64,000 nucleotides of DNA, from assembly GCA_003221695.1 (NCBI GenBank), contig QHSX01000045.1, positions 62,001 through 126,000 of the forward strand. The letters are read 5' to 3'. This DNA is from Candidatus Rokuibacteriota bacterium (GTDB lineage: Bacteria > Methylomirabilota > Methylomirabilia > Rokubacteriales > CSP1-6). Below are positions 61,765 through 64,000 of this stretch, one piece after another. The notes beneath the pieces were generated by a model. That model worked only from the letters and a program-made list of their open reading frames with translations, was not told the DNA's origin and did no database searches. A program made the position numbers and the translations under genes. Each line of letters opens with the position of its first letter. Within the stretch, counting starts at the first letter, position 1.

Positions 61765-61856
61765 GGCTAACGCACGGCTGAGCGGCCGGCGCACCACGAT
61801 GTGCGGCGTAGCGACTCGCACTTCATGCGCCGGCCCGCTGCAGCCGCTGGTTGGGC
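61765..61856 (-). other. attC-like integron recombination site 1
   Basis: 92 bp between GGCTAAC (61765-61771) and GTTGGGC (61850-61856). The inner arms CGGCTGAGCGGCCGGCGCA and TGCGCCGGCCCGCTGCAGCC are complementary with a few unpaired bases, the hallmark of attC. It lies three bases after the stop of the ICMT-like gene, where cassette sites are expected. Confidence 0.7.
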
Positions 61857-61859
61857 GGC

Positions 61860-62360
61860 TTACAGCCAGCGGCGCACGGACGCCTTATAGTCCAAGTACT
61901 GCGCACCGAATCTCCGTTCCAGGTACTGCTCTTCTCTGCGTATGACGACGTAGTGAATGAGCGCCGCCGCCCCGGCGAGCGTGGCCAGCAGCCACACGCT
62001 GTTGACCCAGATCGAGATACCGAGCTGCAACAGGGAGAACGCCAGATAGATCGGGTTCCGGCTAAAGCGATAGGGCCCCGTCCGCACGATCACGGTGGTG
62101 GGCTTTCGGGCGGGCACGGGCGTGCCGGCCGCCCGGAATGTCGTGACCGAGTAGGCGAACAGCGCTATGGCAACCACAACGAGAGGCGCTCCGAGCGGCA
62201 CAGCGAGCGTTCCCGGAAGGAATGGGAATGGCGTGGCGAGCTGGATCACCGCCCCTGAGACGAGCGAAGTCAGATACACAAGCGGCGGGCGAATGAGACC
62301 GAGATTCGCAACGTCCTGCGCCGCGCTTGGGGGCCCACAGCTCTGTGGTCTGGTAGTCAT
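61860..62360 (-). CDS. ICMT/PEMT-like membrane methyltransferase, cassette gene
   Basis: A 166-aa membrane protein with about four helices. The conserved C-terminal half is RTGPYRFSRNPIYLAFSLLQ, then EEQYLERRFGAQYLDYKASV followed by RRWL, the SAM-binding and lipid-facing signature of isoprenylcysteine carboxyl methyltransferase/phospholipid N-methyltransferase relatives in bacteria. Its substrate is unknown. It fills the space between attC sites 1 and 2, with only about 37 bp ahead of the ATG, as in promoterless gene cassettes. Confidence 0.87.
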   Translation of the reverse strand: MTTRPQSCGPPSAAQDVANLGLIRPPLVYLTSLVSGAVIQLATPFPFLPGTLAVPLGAPLVVVAIALFAYSVTTFRAAGTPVPARKPTTVIVRTGPYRFSRNPIYLAFSLLQLGISIWVNSVWLLATLAGAAALIHYVVIRREEQYLERRFGAQYLDYKASVRRWL

Positions 62361-62397
62361 GGTCTTCGGTCCTGCAAACCGATCGATCGACTAAGCC

Positions 62398-62481
62398 GCC
62401 CAACGTTGCCGTTAAGCTGCGGCCGATCGACCGAGCCGAAGGCGAGGTAGGCGGCCGTCAGCTTCAACGGCCTGGTTGGGC
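62398..62481 (-). other. attC-like integron recombination site 2
   Basis: 84 bp bounded by perfect GCCCAAC (62398-62404) and GTTGGGC (62475-62481). Inner arms GTTGCCGTTAAGCTGCGGCC and CGGCCGTCAGCTTCAACGGC pair along their length with two extrahelical bases. It is the clearest site of the three and lies ten bases after the VOC gene stop. Confidence 0.85.
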
Positions 62482-62491
62482 AGCAGCGGAC

Positions 62492-62884
62492 TCATTCGGC
62501 GATAACAATCCGGTTACCTTCGGGATCCGCGACCATGCTCTCGTAGTATCCATCGCCGGTCCGTCTTGGCCCATCGAGAAGCGGGAACCCGTCGCCCTGC
62601 AGTCGCTTTGTAAGGGCGTCGACGGCGGCCCGAGAGCCCAGCTCCACACCCAGGTGAGCGTACCCGATGAACTCGCGCGAGCTCTGTGAATCTGGGACCC
62701 TTTGGATGTCTGGTCGGCACATCAGTTCCAACCGCCCGCCTCCAGGAAACGTCAGGAAATACGAAGTGAATCTCTTACGTTCATTCTCATATTTCAGGTT
62801 CGACCGCGCGTCGAAGTACTTCTCGTAGAACGTGCGCATCAGCTCGATGTCCATAGCCCAGATTGCGACATGGTCAAGCTTCAT
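62492..62884 (-). CDS. VOC family protein, cassette gene
   Basis: A 130-aa glyoxalase-fold protein. MKLDHVAIWAMDIELMRTFY opens the first half, with His4 as a metal ligand, and FIGYAHLGVELGSRAAVDAL the second, with a Glu in GNRIVIAE at the end. Such cassette proteins include bleomycin- and fosfomycin-resistance types, but the substrate cannot be told. The start at 62884 has AGGTG seven bases upstream; a GTG at 62893 is in frame. It is bounded by attC sites 2 and 3. Confidence 0.85.
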   Translation of the reverse strand: MKLDHVAIWAMDIELMRTFYEKYFDARSNLKYENERKRFTSYFLTFPGGGRLELMCRPDIQRVPDSQSSREFIGYAHLGVELGSRAAVDALTKRLQGDGFPLLDGPRRTGDGYYESMVADPEGNRIVIAE

Positions 62885-62952
62885 TGTGTTCACCTGTCAG
62901 ACACTGGTCTCGAACTGAGCAACTCCGCCCCAGGGTCTCCACATGAGTCGCG

Positions 62953-63015
62953 GCCCAACGTCCGGCGTCAGCCACGCCCGTTTTACGGGCGTCGGCTGCA
63001 CGCCATTGTTAGGGC
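62953..63015 (-). other. attC-like integron recombination site 3
   Basis: 63 bp between GCCCAAC (62953-62959) and GTTAGGGC (63008-63015). Arms GGCGTCAGCCACGCCCG and CGGGCGTCGGCTGCACGCC pair with two extrahelical bases around a TTTTA loop. It lies 27 bp after the stop of the racemase-like gene. Confidence 0.8.
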
Positions 63016-63042
63016 GCGATCTCGCCGAGGGCGCTGCCTAAC

Positions 63043-64000
63043 TCATAGTGCGAACTTTGCGACGGCCTTCTCGTCCCACTCGATGCCTTGGCCAGGTTTG
63101 TCAGGAACCATGAGATGTCCCTCCTGGATTGCGAAGGGCTCGGACAGTATCGGGTCGGCCCAATCTTGCCACTCAAGCCAGTGTGCGGTATCGGTGACGC
63201 GCATGAGATGCGCAGCCATCTCTGGATAGAGATGTGTGGACATTGGAATTCCCGCGGCGCTCGCGATCGCTGCCGCCCGCAGCCATCCGGTGACACCGCC
63301 AATGCGCATGAGGTCGGGCATTACATAGTCGCCCGCGCCAGCAAGCATTGCTTGATACAGCATGCGGGGACCGTAGAAGTTCTCCCCGAGCTGAACCGGT
63401 GTCTTCAGCTCACGCGCTAGCTGAGCGTAGCCCGGAATATTGTCGTAGGTGGTAGGTTCCTCAAACCAATAGAGTCCTTGGTCGTCGAGACCGTGGCACC
63501 GAACGAGCGCATCACCAAGTGACAAACCTTGGTTGAAGTCGCACATCAACTTTACCGAGGAACCAGCGGCCTCTCGGACGGCGGCGATAGCCGCCAGATC
63601 GTCGGTCAGTCTTTCTCTTCCCAGTCTGAGCTTCAGACCGGTGAACCCCCCCTCCGCCACAAGCGCTGCCGCCTCAGTAGCCAGCTTCTCCACTGGCGTC
63701 AACCATAAGCCGTTGCTGTTGTAGGCGGGGACCGGACCCACCGTCCCGCCGAGGAACACGGCGAGCGGCATGTCGGCGGCTTTGGCCAGTGCATCCCACG
63801 CCGCCATATCGAGGCCTGATACCGCGATCAGCGATACCCCTTCTCGCCCGACGAGATGCAGCGAGCCGACCCCTCGGCGATAGCCGTCGAACGGCGCCAC
63901 AGGTTGGCCTTTTGCCGCTTGGGCGAGATCTTCGATCGCAGGAACGATGTAACGCACGGATTGCTTGATATAAGGCTCGAGGTAGCTGTGACCCACAACT
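63043..64000 (-). CDS. Mandelate racemase-like enzyme, 5' end cut by window, cassette gene
   Basis: About 319 residues are visible and roughly the first 65 lie outside. The MR-type metal ligands are present: Asp in MCDFNQG, Glu in YWFEEPTT and Glu in LGENFYGP. The MR Asp-His dyad is also present (MPDLMRIGGVTGW and STHLYPEMAAH), as is the HWLE glutamate. KTKIG of mandelate racemase reads KLRLG, so the Lys166 base is Arg. It belongs to the MR subgroup, but mandelate is unlikely as the substrate. It is followed by attC site 3. Confidence 0.87.
   Translation of the reverse strand, partial: VVGHSYLEPYIKQSVRYIVPAIEDLAQAAKGQPVAPFDGYRRGVGSLHLVGREGVSLIAVSGLDMAAWDALAKAADMPLAVFLGGTVGPVPAYNSNGLWLTPVEKLATEAAALVAEGGFTGLKLRLGRERLTDDLAAIAAVREAAGSSVKLMCDFNQGLSLGDALVRCHGLDDQGLYWFEEPTTYDNIPGYAQLARELKTPVQLGENFYGPRMLYQAMLAGAGDYVMPDLMRIGGVTGWLRAAAIASAAGIPMSTHLYPEMAAHLMRVTDTAHWLEWQDWADPILSEPFAIQEGHLMVPDKPGQGIEWDEKAVAKFAL

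Noticed and set aside
63036-63042. GCCTAAC next to the racemase stop as an attC boundary
   Set aside because: The better paired site is 62953-63015. This copy forms only a short chance hairpin with it.
1-64000. tRNA, rRNA or riboswitch genes
   Set aside because: No cloverleaf-like segment with a GTTCRA loop, no rRNA sequence and no recognisable riboswitch core were found on reading both strands. A covariance-model scan could still find a divergent one.

Overview
The window is about 64 kb of very GC-rich bacterial chromosome. Genes are packed tightly and start codons overlap preceding stops (ATGA, GTGA, TGATG) in most neighbouring same-strand pairs. No rRNA, tRNA, CRISPR array, insertion sequence or replication origin was recognised. 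The mix of a lanthanide-type PQQ dehydrogenase, corrinoid methyl-transfer proteins, a PPi-type phosphofructokinase signature, intergenic repeats and high GC would fit a soil or subsurface lineage such as Candidatus Rokubacteria/Methylomirabilota. That placement is inference and cannot be proved from the window alone.

Layout. 0-8.5 kb: histidine phosphatase, phosphofructokinase, NUDIX hydrolase, RidA, a truncated sensor kinase with a 50-aa membrane peptide, a B12-binding-type protein, a 114-bp tandem repeat, PolX DNA polymerase and a 5-formyl-THF cyclo-ligase-like protein. 8.5-11.4 kb: a three-gene exported unit with a good promoter (quinoprotein dehydrogenase, cytochrome c, small secreted protein). 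The cytochrome gene starts inside a perfect 34-bp palindrome. 11.4-16 kb: LOG, a DapF-like protein without catalytic cysteines, an oxidoreductase, a glycosyltransferase and citrate synthase. 16-21 kb: methyltransferase, AsmA-like protein, acyl-CoA synthetase and quinone oxidoreductase. 21-28.3 kb: an exporter-like operon (active M16 protease, HlyD, ABC ATPase, ABC-2 permease, catalytically dead M16 partner, secreted protein). 28.3-33.8 kb: HtrA protease, VOC protein, UDG, asparaginase, threonine ammonia-lyase, HhH protein and PlsC. 33.9-39.5 kb: DksA-like protein, MHS transporter, acetyl-CoA synthetase and ACT-malic enzyme. These last three look like a small organic-acid/acetate module.

39.6-42.1 kb holds a DUF169 domain fused to an MtaA/CmuA-type methyltransferase with an intact zinc triad, then 51-bp tandem repeats and an RRM protein. 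43.1-55.9 kb is one long minus-strand run with small gaps and overlaps: corrinoid protein, homocysteine methyltransferase, MetH-activation-domain protein, shikimate kinase, homocysteine methyltransferase-MTHFR fusion, amidase, N-acyl-amino-acid deacylase-like amidohydrolase, a large GAF/PAS kinase, an NtrC-type regulator and several tiny Cys-rich proteins. It looks like a cobalamin-dependent methionine synthase split into separate polypeptides with no visible methyl-THF (pterin) domain.

55.9-58.9 kb: MBL hydrolase, orphan ABC ATPase, MlaC-like protein and a small Cys protein. From about 58.9 kb base composition becomes visibly less GC-rich and the content changes to a nitrilase, a lipoprotein phosphatase, a toxin-antitoxin pair with a CTG-started toxin, and a series of minus-strand single genes. 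Each of the last three genes is followed by an attC-like recombination site: ICMT-like methyltransferase, VOC protein and a mandelate-racemase homologue. This end of the window therefore looks like an integron gene-cassette array whose integrase is not in view.
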